A DNA stretch of 64,000 nucleotides from Vibrio fluminensis. Its GTDB lineage: Bacteria > Pseudomonadota > Gammaproteobacteria > Enterobacterales > Vibrionaceae. A program made the position numbers and the translations under genes. The stretch lies in contig NZ_JADILO010000012.1 in the NCBI RefSeq assembly GCF_015278125.1, forward strand, positions 1 through 64,000. Reading direction: 5' to 3'. The notes below the pieces were generated by a model. It was not told the DNA's origin, ran no database searches, and saw only the letters and a list, made by a program, of their open reading frames with translations. Below are positions 26,373-36,813 of the stretch, piece by piece (position 1 is the stretch's first letter; each line of letters opens with the position of its first letter).

Positions 26373-26388
26373 AGTGATGCGTATCACT
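26373..26388. promoter_or_regulatory. CRP-like site 1 upstream of malP
   Basis: Inverted AGTGAT-GCGT-ATCACT, giving GTGA-N6-TCAC. Its centre is 42 bp (four helical turns) from the second site. Confidence 0.5.
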
Positions 26389-26414
26389 GAGTTGGGCGAC
26401 TGAGTTAGCCTAAG

Positions 26415-26430
26415 AGTGATATTGGTCACG
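26415..26430. promoter_or_regulatory. CRP-like site 2 upstream of malP
   Basis: AGTGA-TATTGG-TCACG, GTGA-N6-TCAC, on the same helical face as site 1. Confidence 0.5.
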
Positions 26431-26703
26431 TGTTGTTCGGTTTTAAGTCCACTACGCCCCCCAATCTCCACCTTACGGGTTGAAGCTCTAGGATGATGTA
26501 TCCCCGCTTATGCCTAAGCAAGATACGACTATCCTATTTGCAGTTATGGTTGGGATCGTGGCACCACTCGATGTAACTAGCGTAACGGCTAGCTTTTACT
26601 TCTGTAGTGCGACCGACCGTAACGTTTAGTTGTTTAGGCTCAGTACCGCCCAAGAATTGCTTATTAACTGGGTTATGACAGGGAAACGAGAGAGATTTCA
26701 ACG

Positions 26704-29157
26704 ATGAAACCGACACAGCAGATCCATTTCGATAAAGCTTCATTCCAAAACAGTGTAAAAAAACACCTTAGCTCAACCTACGCCACCACCATTGAAAAAG
26801 CGTCAAGCCGCGCTTGGTATTTGGCCATGGGGCGTGCCCTCGCAGAATTGACGACGTTTGATCTGTTAGAAACTGAACAAGATGAAAAAATCCGTAACGC
26901 CAAGAGTGTGAACTATTTGTCACTTGAGTTTTTGATTGGCCGCTTAACGGGTAATAACCTGATTAGCATGGGCTTATATGAGCCAATTTCTCAAGCGATG
27001 GAAGAGCTGGGACAAAACTTAACTGACCTACTGGAAGAAGAGCGCGACCCTTCCTTAGGTAACGGTGGCTTGGGGCGTCTTGCCGCCTGTTTTATGGACT
27101 CGCTTGCCGCACAAGAATTCCCAACCGTGGGCTATGGTCTGCACTATGAATACGGTTTGTTCAAACAATCATTTGAGCAATGCCATCAAAAAGAAGCGCC
27201 CGATGCGTGGTGTGGTGTAGAAGGGTATCCATGGGAAATTGCTCGTCCTGAATTGGCACAAGAAATTGGCTTTTACGGTCACGTTGAAGTGAGTCAGGAT
27301 AATGGTCGTGAAGTGCGCCGTTGGGTGCCGGGCATGACCGTAAAAGCAATGCCGTGGGATATTCCAATTGTTGGTTATCAGAGCGATACAGTTTATCCAT
27401 TGCGCTTGTGGGAGTGCCGAGCTATCGCGCCATTCTCACTTGAGAGTTTCAACAACGGTAACTATTTTGAAGCGCAGCATGCGCTGATCGATGCGGGTAA
27501 CATTACTAAAGTTCTTTATCCAAATGATAACCATGAGAAGGGTAAAACGCTGCGTTTAATGCAGCAATACTTCCATAGCGCAGCCTCTGTACGCGATATC
27601 TTGCGTCGCCATGAAGAAGCGGGTCATACCTTAGCTTCGCTGCCGAAATACGAAACCATTCAACTTAATGATACTCACCCAACCATCGCTATCCCTGAAC
27701 TGATGCGTATTTTTGTTGATGAAAAAGGCATGGGTTGGGATGAAGCGTGGGCGATTTGTTCAAAAACGTTTGCCTACACCAACCATACGCTATTGCCTGA
27801 GGCGCTTGAGACTTGGAGTGAATCACTGATTCAACGTCTACTGCCTCGCCATATGGAAATCATCTACCACATCAACCACTTGTTCCTAAAAGAAGTACGT
27901 GAGAAGTGGCCAGGCGATGTTTCAAAGCAGCGTAAGCTTTCTATCATTCAAGAAGGCTTCCACCGCATGGTGCGTATGGCGAACCTGTGTGTCGTTGGCT
28001 CTTATGCTGTCAATGGCGTGGCCGCCTTGCACTCAGAATTGGTTAAGCGGGATCTATTCCCTGAGTTCCATGAACTGTATCCGAATCGCTTACAAAACGT
28101 GACTAACGGCATCACGCCGCGTCGTTGGTTGAAGTTCTGTAATCCGGGCTTGAGTCAATTGATTACAGACAAGACAGGCGAACAGTGGGCTGCGGATCTT
28201 GACCAACTCGAGGCGATTTCTCAATACGCCGATGATGCAGAATTTCAGCAGCAGTTTATGGCGGTGAAGAAAGCTAATAAGCAGCGTTTAGCGGATTGGG
28301 TAAAAGCTAACATGGACATCGAGCTTGATACCAATGCGATCTTTGATGTGCAGATCAAGCGTTTACATGAATACAAACGCCAACATTTGAACATGTTGCA
28401 TATTTTGTCACTTTACCATCGTCTGCTTAATGATCCAGATTTCGATATGGTACCTCGCGTGTTTATCTTTGCTGCCAAAGCAGCACCGGGCTATCACTTG
28501 GCTAAGCAAATCATCTATGCGATCAATAAGATTGCCGAGAAGGTAAACAGCGATCCTCGTATCAACAACAAGCTCAAAGTGGTGTTCTTGCCGGATTACC
28601 GCGTCAGTATGGCCGAAATCATTATTCCAGCGGCGGATGTGTCAGAGCAGATCTCCACTGCGGGTAAAGAAGCATCGGGTACCGGTAATATGAAAATGGC
28701 CCTCAATGGAGCCTTAACAATCGGGACTATGGATGGGGCGAACGTAGAGATTCGCGAAGAAGTGGGCGATGAAAACATTTACATCTTCGGTTTAGATGTG
28801 GATGAAGTTGAACGTCTGCATGCCTCTGGTTACAACCCATATGCTTACTACAATGCGGACCCATTGCTAAAAGCGTCGCTCGATCTCCTGATTGGTGATG
28901 AATTTACACCAGGTGAGCCGGGTAAGTTGGGCGCAACCTATGACAGCGTTTTGGATGGTGGTGATCCTTACTTAGTGTTGGCGGACTTTGCCTCTTACGT
29001 TGAAGCACATGAAGCGATTGATGCGCAATATCGTGACCAAGCGGGTTGGGCGAAAAAAGCCATTCTAAATACGGCATTAGTCGGCAAGTTTAGCTCAGAT
29101 CGCAGCATTAGAGATTACGTTAACAACATCTGGCAACTTGAAAGCGTTAAGCGCTAA
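26704..29157 (+). CDS. malP: Maltodextrin/glycogen phosphorylase
   Basis: Phosphorolyses alpha-1,4 glucan ends to glucose-1-phosphate. 817 aa, family GT35. The pyridoxal-phosphate Lys lies in EASGTGNMKMA (about 663); other landmarks are DPSLGNGGLGRLAACFMDS (about 114-132) and NVTNGITPRRW. The direct malQ neighbour and MalT regulator indicate the maltodextrin form (MalP) rather than GlgP. Cytoplasmic, homodimer. Divergent from malT; a hairpin before malQ may reduce downstream readthrough. Confidence 0.95.
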   Translation: MKPTQQIHFDKASFQNSVKKHLSSTYATTIEKASSRAWYLAMGRALAELTTFDLLETEQDEKIRNAKSVNYLSLEFLIGRLTGNNLISMGLYEPISQAMEELGQNLTDLLEEERDPSLGNGGLGRLAACFMDSLAAQEFPTVGYGLHYEYGLFKQSFEQCHQKEAPDAWCGVEGYPWEIARPELAQEIGFYGHVEVSQDNGREVRRWVPGMTVKAMPWDIPIVGYQSDTVYPLRLWECRAIAPFSLESFNNGNYFEAQHALIDAGNITKVLYPNDNHEKGKTLRLMQQYFHSAASVRDILRRHEEAGHTLASLPKYETIQLNDTHPTIAIPELMRIFVDEKGMGWDEAWAICSKTFAYTNHTLLPEALETWSESLIQRLLPRHMEIIYHINHLFLKEVREKWPGDVSKQRKLSIIQEGFHRMVRMANLCVVGSYAVNGVAALHSELVKRDLFPEFHELYPNRLQNVTNGITPRRWLKFCNPGLSQLITDKTGEQWAADLDQLEAISQYADDAEFQQQFMAVKKANKQRLADWVKANMDIELDTNAIFDVQIKRLHEYKRQHLNMLHILSLYHRLLNDPDFDMVPRVFIFAAKAAPGYHLAKQIIYAINKIAEKVNSDPRINNKLKVVFLPDYRVSMAEIIIPAADVSEQISTAGKEASGTGNMKMALNGALTIGTMDGANVEIREEVGDENIYIFGLDVDEVERLHASGYNPYAYYNADPLLKASLDLLIGDEFTPGEPGKLGATYDSVLDGGDPYLVLADFASYVEAHEAIDAQYRDQAGWAKKAILNTALVGKFSSDRSIRDYVNNIWQLESVKR

Positions 29158-29164
29158 CGAGAAA

Positions 29165-29186
29165 AAGACCACCGTAAGGTGGTCTT
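29165..29186 (+). terminator. Hairpin between malP and malQ
   Basis: Stem AAGACCACC/GGTGGTCTT with GTAA loop and a short T-run; likely an attenuating or partial terminator inside the operon. Confidence 0.6.
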
Positions 29187-29219
29187 AGTTTCCACATTTT
29201 ACCGCTTTCGGAGAAGTTT

Positions 29220-31403
29220 ATGATTAGTAATACCGTACTCAAACAGGCCGCTAGCTTGGCTCATATCGCTGACTCTTATATCAGCGCTTGGGGAACGCCA
29301 GCAGAGGTAGAGCCAGAGAGCATTGTGCGTCTGTTATCCTCGCTAGGTTATGACACCAGCAGTGATGAGGCGTTGCTAGCAAGTTGCAGTAAAAAATCTC
29401 AAAAGGAGGTGCTTGCGCCAGTGTTGGTACTCAAGGAGAACCAAGCGTTTGAGTTTGCGCTGAATATTGGTCAAAGCATCCGGGCAAGTGAGTTTAAATG
29501 GTCAATTCAAACTGAGCAGGGAGAGCACTTCACTGGGGAAGTGAGTGCAAACGTTGTGCGTGATGAGCGCACCACTGGGGGATCGCTAGTGGTTGCTCTC
29601 CCTAGCCAGTTGCCTTGGGGATATCACCAACTCAGCGTCGAACGCAAAAGACGTAAAGCGCCTTATCAAGCCCGTGTGATTGTGACTCCGCAAGCTTGTT
29701 TCAAACAAGCCGCGATGGATCAGGGCAAAAAAATGTGGGGTCCAAGTATTCAGCTCTATACGCTTAAGAGCAGCCACAACTGGGGGATGGGCGACTTTGG
29801 CGATCTGAAACAATTGGTGGCAGAAATCGCCTCTCGTGGTGGTGATTTCGTCGGATTAAACCCAATTCATTCATTGTTCCCTGCAAACCCGGAAGCGGCG
29901 AGCCCGTACAGCCCATCTTCGCGTCGTTGGTTAAACATTCTCTATATTGATGTGAGCTCAGTGCCGGAGTTTGCGTTGAGTAGCCAAGCTCAACAGGTTG
30001 TGGGTAGCGGAGAGTTTCAACAGCGATTACAACATGTACGTGACACCCACTGGGTCAATTACAGCGAAGTGGCGGCGCTGAAAATGAGCATTTTGCCGCT
30101 ACTGTTTGCTGAGTTTAAAGTGCGTCACATTGAAGCTAACAGTGAACGTGCGCGTCAGTTCTTGGAGTTTGTTGAGCTTGGTGGTGACAGCTTGCTGCAT
30201 CAAGCTGCCTTTGATGCTTTACATGCAGAGTTACATCAGCAAGACCAAAGTATTTGGGGTTGGCCTGTATTCCCTGAGAAGTATCAGCGTTTTTGCAATC
30301 AAGCGGTTCAAGAATATATTGAGCAACATCGTGACCAAGTCCATCTGTATATGTATCTACAATGGGTGGCGGATTGCCAAGTGAAAGAGGCGCAGCAGCT
30401 GGCTGAGAGCAAAGGCATGTCGGTCGGTTTATATCGCGACTTAGCAGTCGGTGTGGCGGATTCTGGTGCAGAAACTTGGGCTGATAGCGGTAATTTAGTG
30501 CAAGATATGAGTATCGGCGCTCCGCCGGATGTACTCGGTCCTCTAGGGCAAAACTGGGGCTTGCCGCCATTGAATCCTCAAACGCTGCAAGCAAAAGGTT
30601 TTCAAGCTTATATCGATTTACTTCGCGCTAATATGAAGCATTGTGGCTCTTTACGTATTGACCATGTGCTTGGTCTGTTACGCTTGTGGTGGATTCCAAA
30701 AGGTGAAAATGCCACTAAAGGTGCTTATCTCTACTACCCGGTTGAAGAAATGCTGGCAATATTGGCACTTGAGTCTCACCGTCATCAATGCAGCGTGATT
30801 GGTGAAGATCTCGGTACTGTGCCTGATGAAATCGTCGATAAACTGCGTGAAGCGGGCGTGCACTCGTACAAAGTGTTCTTCTTTGAAACATCTAAAGAAG
30901 ATGGGGGTTATCTGTCACCGGCGCATTATGCTGGGCAATCTATGTCTGCTCTCTGTACACACGATATGCCAACCTTACGCGGTTTCTGGCATTGTGATGA
31001 TCTTAAAATGGGTAAAGAGCTTGGGCTGTATCCGGATGAAGAGCAACTGCAAGGGCTGTTTGATGATCGTCTTAAGAGCAAGCAAGGCATTCTCGATTCA
31101 GTTGCATGGCACGGATATTTGCCAGAAGGCATTGGTCGTGATGCCTCTTTGGTGCCGATGGACAAACACCTAGCAGAAGCACTGCAACTGCATGTGGCTG
31201 CGGGCTCATCAACGCTACTTAGTGTCCAGTTGGAAGATTGGCTTGAGATGGATCAGCCAGTCAACATTCCCGGAACAGTGAATGAATACCCGAACTGGCG
31301 ACGTAAGCTATCGATGGACTTAGAACATATTTTTGGTTTGGATGCGGTCAATCATATTGCGGATAAACTATCACAGGTTAGAAGCAAGGCTTCTTCTTGT
31401 TAA
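29220..31403 (+). CDS. malQ: 4-alpha-glucanotransferase (amylomaltase)
   Basis: Transfers maltosyl or longer units between glucans; GH77, 727 aa. Catalytic nucleophile Asp in LRIDHVLG, acid/base Glu in GEDLGTVPDE, and stabilising Asp in CTHDMPTLRG. The N-terminal about 130 residues are the extension found in gammaproteobacterial MalQ. Starts at ATG after GGAGAAG, 62 bp after malP. Works with malP on maltodextrins in the cytoplasm. Confidence 0.95.
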   Translation: MISNTVLKQAASLAHIADSYISAWGTPAEVEPESIVRLLSSLGYDTSSDEALLASCSKKSQKEVLAPVLVLKENQAFEFALNIGQSIRASEFKWSIQTEQGEHFTGEVSANVVRDERTTGGSLVVALPSQLPWGYHQLSVERKRRKAPYQARVIVTPQACFKQAAMDQGKKMWGPSIQLYTLKSSHNWGMGDFGDLKQLVAEIASRGGDFVGLNPIHSLFPANPEAASPYSPSSRRWLNILYIDVSSVPEFALSSQAQQVVGSGEFQQRLQHVRDTHWVNYSEVAALKMSILPLLFAEFKVRHIEANSERARQFLEFVELGGDSLLHQAAFDALHAELHQQDQSIWGWPVFPEKYQRFCNQAVQEYIEQHRDQVHLYMYLQWVADCQVKEAQQLAESKGMSVGLYRDLAVGVADSGAETWADSGNLVQDMSIGAPPDVLGPLGQNWGLPPLNPQTLQAKGFQAYIDLLRANMKHCGSLRIDHVLGLLRLWWIPKGENATKGAYLYYPVEEMLAILALESHRHQCSVIGEDLGTVPDEIVDKLREAGVHSYKVFFFETSKEDGGYLSPAHYAGQSMSALCTHDMPTLRGFWHCDDLKMGKELGLYPDEEQLQGLFDDRLKSKQGILDSVAWHGYLPEGIGRDASLVPMDKHLAEALQLHVAAGSSTLLSVQLEDWLEMDQPVNIPGTVNEYPNWRRKLSMDLEHIFGLDAVNHIADKLSQVRSKASSC

Positions 31404-31728
31404 GCAGATAAATCAGAGGGTAACGACTGATGTAGCAAAGTTTGATCTCAATGCTCACGTCGCGACCCTAATTCGAGATACTCTGCATATTGACGCTTAA
31501 CCCAAGTTGTTGGGGTCGGCGGAATTTCAAATAATTTTGCCCGTGACGGCTTTGTTTCACGGGCTTTTGCTTGTTGCTATTCTTTGCTAGTGCGAGTGGT
31601 CGGAGTGATTGGTTGAGGAAAGGCTTTTCTTGTCAGTCGCCTTGGGTCATTTCGTCGCGTTGAGAAGTTCGCGGCAATTTTGAACAAAAAAGTTAGAACA
31701 ACAAAAGTTAGGTTAGGGAGAGAATAAC
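31404..31728. other. Intergenic region between malQ and glgB
   Basis: 325 bp without a plausible ORF. Contains the malQ terminator (listed) at 31539-31568. The stretch from 31600 probably holds the glgB promoter, but no clear -35/-10 pair was identified. Confidence 0.5.
31539..31568 (+). terminator. Terminator of malQ
   Basis: Stem GCCCGTGA/TCACGGGC with a ten-base loop, then TTTTGC. Confidence 0.75.
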
Positions 31729-33909
31729 TTGAATACCACGGTAGAGAGAAAAACGCAGGCTTATAACCAGCTTTCAGGGGCTTCTTTTTCCGACCCATTC
31801 TCATTCTTAGGGCCATTTTTAGAGCCTAAATGTGGCTCTTTGCGAGTCTGGATGCCGGGGGCGGATAAAGTGGAAGTGGTGCTGGATGATCAGACCCGTA
31901 TCCCTTTGACCCAAGAAACCGAAGGTGGTTTTGTGATGTCGCAACAACGCGACCTGCGTTTTAGCCACTATCAGTTAGCAGTGGATTGGTCTGGTGTTGA
32001 GCAGTTAGTTGATGATCCATATCAGTATCATGCCATTTACGCAGAATACGATGACCTGCATACGCCAAAGAATATGTATCGCCACATGGGGGCGCAATTT
32101 GTCACGTTAGAGCGTGATGGTAAGCAGATTTCAGGTATTCGTTTTTTGGTTTATGCACCTCATGCTAGCGCGTGTAGCTTGATTGCGGACTTTAACCACT
32201 GGGATGGTCGTCGTACGCCGATGCAGCGACTCGACTACGGCATTTGGGGTATTTTTATCCCTAATTTAAGCGAAGGTGTTCGTTATAAGTTTGAGCTTAA
32301 AGGACCAAATGGCGAGCGCATTGCGCATAAAGCCGATCCATGGGGCAGCTTCGCAGAGCAATACCCATCGTTCTCTTCAGTGACTTACGACCATCAACGC
32401 TATGCGTGGCAAGATAACGAGTGGCAGCAACGCCCAGTGACGGACAAACGTAAGCAAGCACTGGCTTTCTACGAACTGCATGCAGGCTCGTGGCGTCGCG
32501 ATGAAGATGGACAGTTCCTTAACTACCGTGAACTTGCTAATCAATTGGTCCCTTATCTGGTCGATCTTGGCTATACCCACGTTGAACTAATGCCAGTTTC
32601 AGAGCACCCATTCTACGGATCTTGGGGTTATCAACCTGTGGGACTATTTGCGCCAACCAGTCGCTTTGGCACGCCAGATGATTTCAAATATTTTGTTGAT
32701 ACCTGCCACCAAGCGGGTATTGGTGTGGTGCTTGATTGGGTGCCAGCGCACTTCCCATCAGACGATCACGGTTTAGCCAATTTTGATGGTACGCCACTGT
32801 TCCATGATCCGGATCCACGTCGTGGTTGGCACCAAGATTGGAATTCTTATATCTACGATATGAGCCGTGAGCACGTTAGACGTTTCTTAGTCTCTAACGC
32901 TCTGTATTGGTTCGAGCAATTCCATATTGATGGTATTCGTGTTGATGCTGTGGCTTCGATGTTATATCTCGACTACTCGCGTAGTCACGATCAGTGGATC
33001 CCGAATATCGACGGCGGCAATGAGAACTACGACGCCATTGCAACGCTTAAGTGGATGAACGAGGAGGTGTACAAACACTTCCCGAATGCAATGACGATTG
33101 CGGAAGAGTCAACAGCGTTCCCGGGTGTATCAGCCCCGACGTATCTTGGTGGTTTAGGCTTTGGCTTTAAGTGGAATATGGGCTGGATGCACGATAGCTT
33201 GGCGTACATCAAAGAAGACCCTGTGCATCGCAAGTATCACCACAATACCATCACTTTCCCGTTGATTTACGCCCACAGTGAAAACTATGTTCTGTCACTT
33301 TCTCACGATGAGGTGGTGTATGGCAAAGGCTCGATTCACAACAAAATGCCGGGTGATGAGTGGCAGCAAACCGCTAACTTGCGTGCTTACTACGGTTATA
33401 TGTACGGCCAGCCAGGTAAGAAGCTCAACTTCATGGGCGCTGAACTGGGTCAAACCGCTGAGTGGAATCATGATGATCAGCTGCAATGGTTCTTATTGCA
33501 ATTTGGTCGCCATCAAGGTGTGCAAGAACTTACTCGTGATCTTAACCAGCTCTACCGTCAAGAGGCGGCTTTGCATGAGTTGGATTGTGAGCCAAGTGGA
33601 TTTGAATGGCGCTTACAAGATGAATCAGACAGCAGCATTTTGGCGCACGAACGTATCAGCGAATCTGGGGAAAGGATCTTAGTTATCTCGAACTTCACGC
33701 CTGTGCCACACAATCAATTCCAATTGGGTGTGCCTGTCGCTGGGCGTTATCAATTACTGCTTAACACTGATAACACCAAATACGACGGCTGCGGTTTCGA
33801 GGTGCGAGAGTTGATTAAGACAGAGGACAAAGAGAGCCAAGGGCTTGCTCAATCTTTGCAGATAAGTTTGCCGCCACTTTCGACTTTGTTTTATAAACTG
33901 CTCGACTAG
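31729..33909 (+). CDS. glgB: 1,4-alpha-glucan branching enzyme
   Basis: Makes alpha-1,6 branches in glycogen; 726 aa, with an N-terminal beta-sandwich repeated (about 20-110 and 120-215) and a GH13 barrel. Catalytic residues: Asp in [11 protein letters not shown] (about 406), Glu in [11 protein letters not shown], Asp in LSHDEVVYG. It starts with TTG, preceded by AGGGAGAG; no in-frame ATG is closer, so the rare start is well supported. It lies in the malT-malP-malQ block but has its own promoter region. Cytoplasmic. Confidence 0.95.
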   Translation: MNTTVERKTQAYNQLSGASFSDPFSFLGPFLEPKCGSLRVWMPGADKVEVVLDDQTRIPLTQETEGGFVMSQQRDLRFSHYQLAVDWSGVEQLVDDPYQYHAIYAEYDDLHTPKNMYRHMGAQFVTLERDGKQISGIRFLVYAPHASACSLIADFNHWDGRRTPMQRLDYGIWGIFIPNLSEGVRYKFELKGPNGERIAHKADPWGSFAEQYPSFSSVTYDHQRYAWQDNEWQQRPVTDKRKQALAFYELHAGSWRRDEDGQFLNYRELANQLVPYLVDLGYTHVELMPVSEHPFYGSWGYQPVGLFAPTSRFGTPDDFKYFVDTCHQAGIGVVLDWVPAHFPSDDHGLANFDGTPLFHDPDPRRGWHQDWNSYIYDMSREHVRRFLVSNALYWFEQFHIDGIRVDAVASMLYLDYSRSHDQWIPNIDGGNENYDAIATLKWMNEEVYKHFPNAMTIAEESTAFPGVSAPTYLGGLGFGFKWNMGWMHDSLAYIKEDPVHRKYHHNTITFPLIYAHSENYVLSLSHDEVVYGKGSIHNKMPGDEWQQTANLRAYYGYMYGQPGKKLNFMGAELGQTAEWNHDDQLQWFLLQFGRHQGVQELTRDLNQLYRQEAALHELDCEPSGFEWRLQDESDSSILAHERISESGERILVISNFTPVPHNQFQLGVPVAGRYQLLLNTDNTKYDGCGFEVRELIKTEDKESQGLAQSLQISLPPLSTLFYKLLD

Positions 33910-33921
33910 ATAGAAATGACT

Positions 33922-33952
33922 ATGCCTCACTGAATCAGTGGGGCATTTTTTT
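33922..33952 (+). terminator. Terminator of glgB
   Basis: Long stem ATGCCTCACTGA/TCAGTGGGGCAT followed by TTTTTTT. Confidence 0.9.
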
Positions 33953-34003
33953 ATCAAGGGGGCTATTTTCTCCTACACTGAACAAAAAAGGAGAAAAAAC
34001 AAG

Positions 34004-34390
34004 ATGATTACCGCACTCTACGCCTCGTTACTCACCCTGCTAATGATGTGGTTAGCTGTCCAAGTGATCAAGCAGCGCCGCACCAATCGTGTTGCTCACG
34101 CGGATGGCGGAATTGAAGGGCTGCAAATTGCCCGCAGTGCCCAAGGTAACGCCGTTGATTATATTCCTATAACGGTAATCTTACTGGCATTGGTCGAATA
34201 CAACGGCGCAAACAGTTTGATTATTCACGGTTTAGGCGTGTTATTTCTAGTTGGGCGAATCATTCATGCGCGGGCGATATTGGCCAAAGACCTCAAAGGG
34301 CGTGTAATGGGTATGAAGCTGACCTTCGCGGTGATGTTTACTTTAGTGGTCTTTAACCTTATCTACTTACCGTTTGATAAGTTGTGGTAG
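34004..34390 (+). CDS. MAPEG-family membrane protein
   Basis: A 128-aa protein with four transmembrane helices and the family segment QRRTNRVAHADGG (about 25-37) plus RIIHARAI. MAPEG proteins include glutathione-linked enzymes; bacterial members such as YecN are poorly characterised. AAGGAG precedes ATG 34004, which rules out a 22-residue extension. The next gene begins two bases after its stop, suggesting co-expression. Confidence 0.85.
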   Translation: MITALYASLLTLLMMWLAVQVIKQRRTNRVAHADGGIEGLQIARSAQGNAVDYIPITVILLALVEYNGANSLIIHGLGVLFLVGRIIHARAILAKDLKGRVMGMKLTFAVMFTLVVFNLIYLPFDKLW

Positions 34391-34392
34391 TG

Positions 34393-34923
34393 ATGAATTT
34401 TAGATGGCCGCCAGCATGGCTTCTGGTTTTAGTTGGCTTGGTTCTCAATATTCTCGCGATTCTAATGTCGAGTGTGGTGCTGGAAGACCTCAGCAGCAAG
34501 ATGTCTGGCTTTAATGAGCGTAAGCAAGACAATCTCTATTCCATTCAGTTAGCGTGGAATAGAGTGGAAACGCTTGAGCGCAAAAAAGAGTTGGCGTTAA
34601 TTTATCTTAGCCAATCGGATTCGGTGAGTCACAGTGCTGATGCTTCGCTTGTCGCAAGTGAATTAACTAAACAGTTAAGTGACTGGGTTGGTGAGCCTGT
34701 TCCCTCTTTACTCACCACAAACCTCAATCAAATTATGGCAGTCATCGAGCGCGCGCAGAAAACGCAACGTGAGCAGATTGATAACTTTTATTTGCAGAAT
34801 TTGACGTTCAATGAACGGTTGAGTGCCTTGGATGAACAGATCGCTTGGTATCGCAATATCAGTTTGTTTTTACAGGTGTTTGGACTGGCGTTAATTCTGG
34901 CAAGAGACCTCGCAAGAAAATAA
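34393..34923 (+). CDS. Membrane protein with two end helices and a coiled-coil middle
   Basis: A 176-aa protein of unknown function. Transmembrane helices lie at both ends (about 7-29 and 153-172) with a long helical middle (RKQDNLYSIQLAWNRVETLERKK, split as RKQDNLYSIQLAW and NRVETLERKK), probably periplasmic. This resembles the dumbbell layout of sensory input modules but no output domain follows. Begins immediately after the MAPEG gene; GTG codons at 34384 and 34390 are alternative starts. Confidence 0.6.
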   Translation: MNFRWPPAWLLVLVGLVLNILAILMSSVVLEDLSSKMSGFNERKQDNLYSIQLAWNRVETLERKKELALIYLSQSDSVSHSADASLVASELTKQLSDWVGEPVPSLLTTNLNQIMAVIERAQKTQREQIDNFYLQNLTFNERLSALDEQIAWYRNISLFLQVFGLALILARDLARK

Positions 34924-34954
34924 AATGGCGTAACATCGGTTACGCCATTTTATT
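34922..34954. terminator. Bidirectional terminator
   Basis: Stem AATGGCGTAAC/GGTTACGCCATT with TTTTATT after it, between convergent genes. Confidence 0.85.
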
Positions 34955-34982
34955 ATTAAGCCATTGAAAAATAATTGATAAG

Positions 34983-36005
34983 TTATCTAAATAGCCACTT
35001 GTTGAGTGGGGTTTTCTCTACGCCTTTCACCAACAATAGCGTCAGAATTACTGCGCCAGAGAAGACCATCGCATCTTTAGCTGGGCCGGTTAACTGCATT
35101 GCGCCTGTCACATTCATCATCACAATGATGAGCGGTAAGTGCGCCACATAGATAGCGAGTACTGATTTGGATAAGCTCATTACCCACGGCGAGTTACCCA
35201 AGTTCGGTTTTGCCAACAAGAATAGGAAGATGCCTGTTCCCCAAAGCATGGTACCAAATAGGAAGTCGTTGCCATTAAATGGCTGCTCGTAACCGGTGAG
35301 GAAGAAAGCTTCGCCGAAGTGCAAGGTCATGCCCACTAGTGCTAAAACAATGCCTTGCGCTGGGGTTGCTTGGATATTTCGCTCGCGAACAACAAAACCA
35401 ATCGCAAACATTAAGGTACTGAAAAATGGTCCATTGCGAGTAAAGAATGGTGACCACAGCTCAGTGATGTTGACGTAGCTGCCCGCCAGCACGCCGTAAA
35501 TGTAGAGAACAATAGCGACTGGCAGTAGCAAGCGCCCTTTACCGGCTTGTAGCAGTAATGCTGTGATTAACGCTGCGATCATTAAAGCTGGAATAAACCA
35601 CAAGTGAACTAAGCCGCCCTCCAGCAAAGTATTCACAGGTGCTTGCATTAGGTAGCCCCAGTAGCCGCTGCGTTCAGCCAAATAGCCCTCAGTCATCACC
35701 TTGTGTAAGTTAAATGGCATTAACAGACAAATGACACTCCAGACTATAAAGACGCGAATCAATGGCGCACAGTAGCTCTTGAGCGTTGCCATTGGTGTTG
35801 CGGTGAGTTTGGGCTGAATTAAATAGCCAGAAATTAGGAAAAATAGCGGAACTGCAAAGCGAGTCGACTGGTTAAAGATATAACCAAACCAAGGGGTGTC
35901 TTGGTAAAGGAAGTAACTCAGGAACATTTGGCAATGCATCGCCACGATGACGAAAATCGCTACAAGGCGTCCGAGCTCAATGCTAGTAATTTTTTTAGTT
36001 TCCAT
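34983..36005 (-). CDS. Acyltransferase-3 family membrane protein (YiaH/WecH-like)
   Basis: A 340-aa integral membrane O-acyltransferase with about ten transmembrane helices. Family landmarks: SIELGRLVAIFVIVAMHC (residues 8-25, catalytic His in the first helix region) and FFLISGYL (about 55-62). Such enzymes acetylate polysaccharides, enterobacterial common antigen or peptidoglycan-related sugars. The acceptor is unknown. Divergent from the TetR gene. Confidence 0.8.
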   Translation of the reverse strand: METKKITSIELGRLVAIFVIVAMHCQMFLSYFLYQDTPWFGYIFNQSTRFAVPLFFLISGYLIQPKLTATPMATLKSYCAPLIRVFIVWSVICLLMPFNLHKVMTEGYLAERSGYWGYLMQAPVNTLLEGGLVHLWFIPALMIAALITALLLQAGKGRLLLPVAIVLYIYGVLAGSYVNITELWSPFFTRNGPFFSTLMFAIGFVVRERNIQATPAQGIVLALVGMTLHFGEAFFLTGYEQPFNGNDFLFGTMLWGTGIFLFLLAKPNLGNSPWVMSLSKSVLAIYVAHLPLIIVMMNVTGAMQLTGPAKDAMVFSGAVILTLLLVKGVEKTPLNKWLFR

Positions 36006-36216
36006 AACGTCAACTTAAGTTATTAAATTGCGCACAAGCTAGCAGGAAAACGTTTATATTCAATGGATGTGCGTCAATTCCTACGATGTTTCAGTCCTAA
36101 AAATGTTTAATTCGAGATGAAAATCAAGTTTGTGATCTGGTCTGATGTTTGGTTTAAGGGTTGTAAAATAGAACGTTCGTGCTAAAAATAGATGATTGAA
36201 GAAAGATGGTGGTGCT

Positions 36217-36813
36217 ATGAGTAAAGGGCGATTGACGCGAGAAGCGATTTTAGCCACCGCGTTTGAGTTGGCGAGTAAGAATGGTTTAGAGAGTTTAACC
36301 ATTGGTGAACTTGCCAAGCAGTGCGGCATGTCTAAAAGTGGTCTGTTTGCTCACTTTAACTCTAAAGAGAATATGCAGCTATCTGTGCTGGAGTATGCCA
36401 ATTTGGTCTTTGCTCAGCGGGTAATTGTACCGGCACGCAGTTTGGGTGATGAAGATATCATCCATAAACTCAAAGCGTTACTGGATCTTTGGCTTGGCTG
36501 GAATCATTCGTTTCAAGGTAGCTGTATGTTCCTTGATGCTTGGAAAGAGACCGGCAGCAAAGAGACGCCTATTCAGCAGCAACTCAAAGCGACCATTTTG
36601 AAATGGATTGATTATTTAACCATTCAATTACGTAAAGGACGAGACAACGGCCAATTTCGTGCAGATTTGGATTGTCAGCAGGCGACGTTTGAGCTGTATG
36701 GGCTTTACCTAAGTGCACATCTGTTTTACTCCTTGCGTGGTGAAGAAGCAAGCCAAGCGCACTTTTGGCAAGGGATTGATCGCCTGATAGCAGACTGGTC
36801 AACATCAGCCTAA
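36217..36813 (+). CDS. TetR-family regulator
   Basis: A 198-aa repressor with an N-terminal HTH (about 8-50: REAILATAFELASKNGLESL then MSKSGLFAHFNSKENM) and a helical ligand domain. ATG 36217 is preferred over a TTG seven codons upstream. The hydrolase gene lies 200 bp downstream on the same strand and the acyltransferase is divergent, so either may be its target. The ligand is unknown. Confidence 0.88.
   Translation: MSKGRLTREAILATAFELASKNGLESLTIGELAKQCGMSKSGLFAHFNSKENMQLSVLEYANLVFAQRVIVPARSLGDEDIIHKLKALLDLWLGWNHSFQGSCMFLDAWKETGSKETPIQQQLKATILKWIDYLTIQLRKGRDNGQFRADLDCQQATFELYGLYLSAHLFYSLRGEEASQAHFWQGIDRLIADWSTSA

Larger units (their letters stand above)
26243..26703. promoter_or_regulatory. 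Regulatory region upstream of malP
   Basis: 461 bp holding two CRP-like sites (listed separately) and possible MalT boxes: GGATGATG at about 26491 on the plus strand, and on the minus strand GGGGATAC just beside it and GGTGGAGATTGG further upstream. MalT boxes are short and degenerate, so these are candidates only. Confidence 0.4.

Noticed and set aside
26534..26743. 69-aa minus-strand ORF at the malP start
   Set aside because: Covers the malP ribosome site and start; no independent support.
30136..30594. 152-aa minus-strand ORF inside malQ
   Set aside because: Wholly antisense to malQ with no ribosome site and no recognisable domain.
33278..33682. 134-aa plus-strand ORF in another frame of glgB
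   Set aside because: Overlaps the catalytic domain of glgB completely; no ribosome site.
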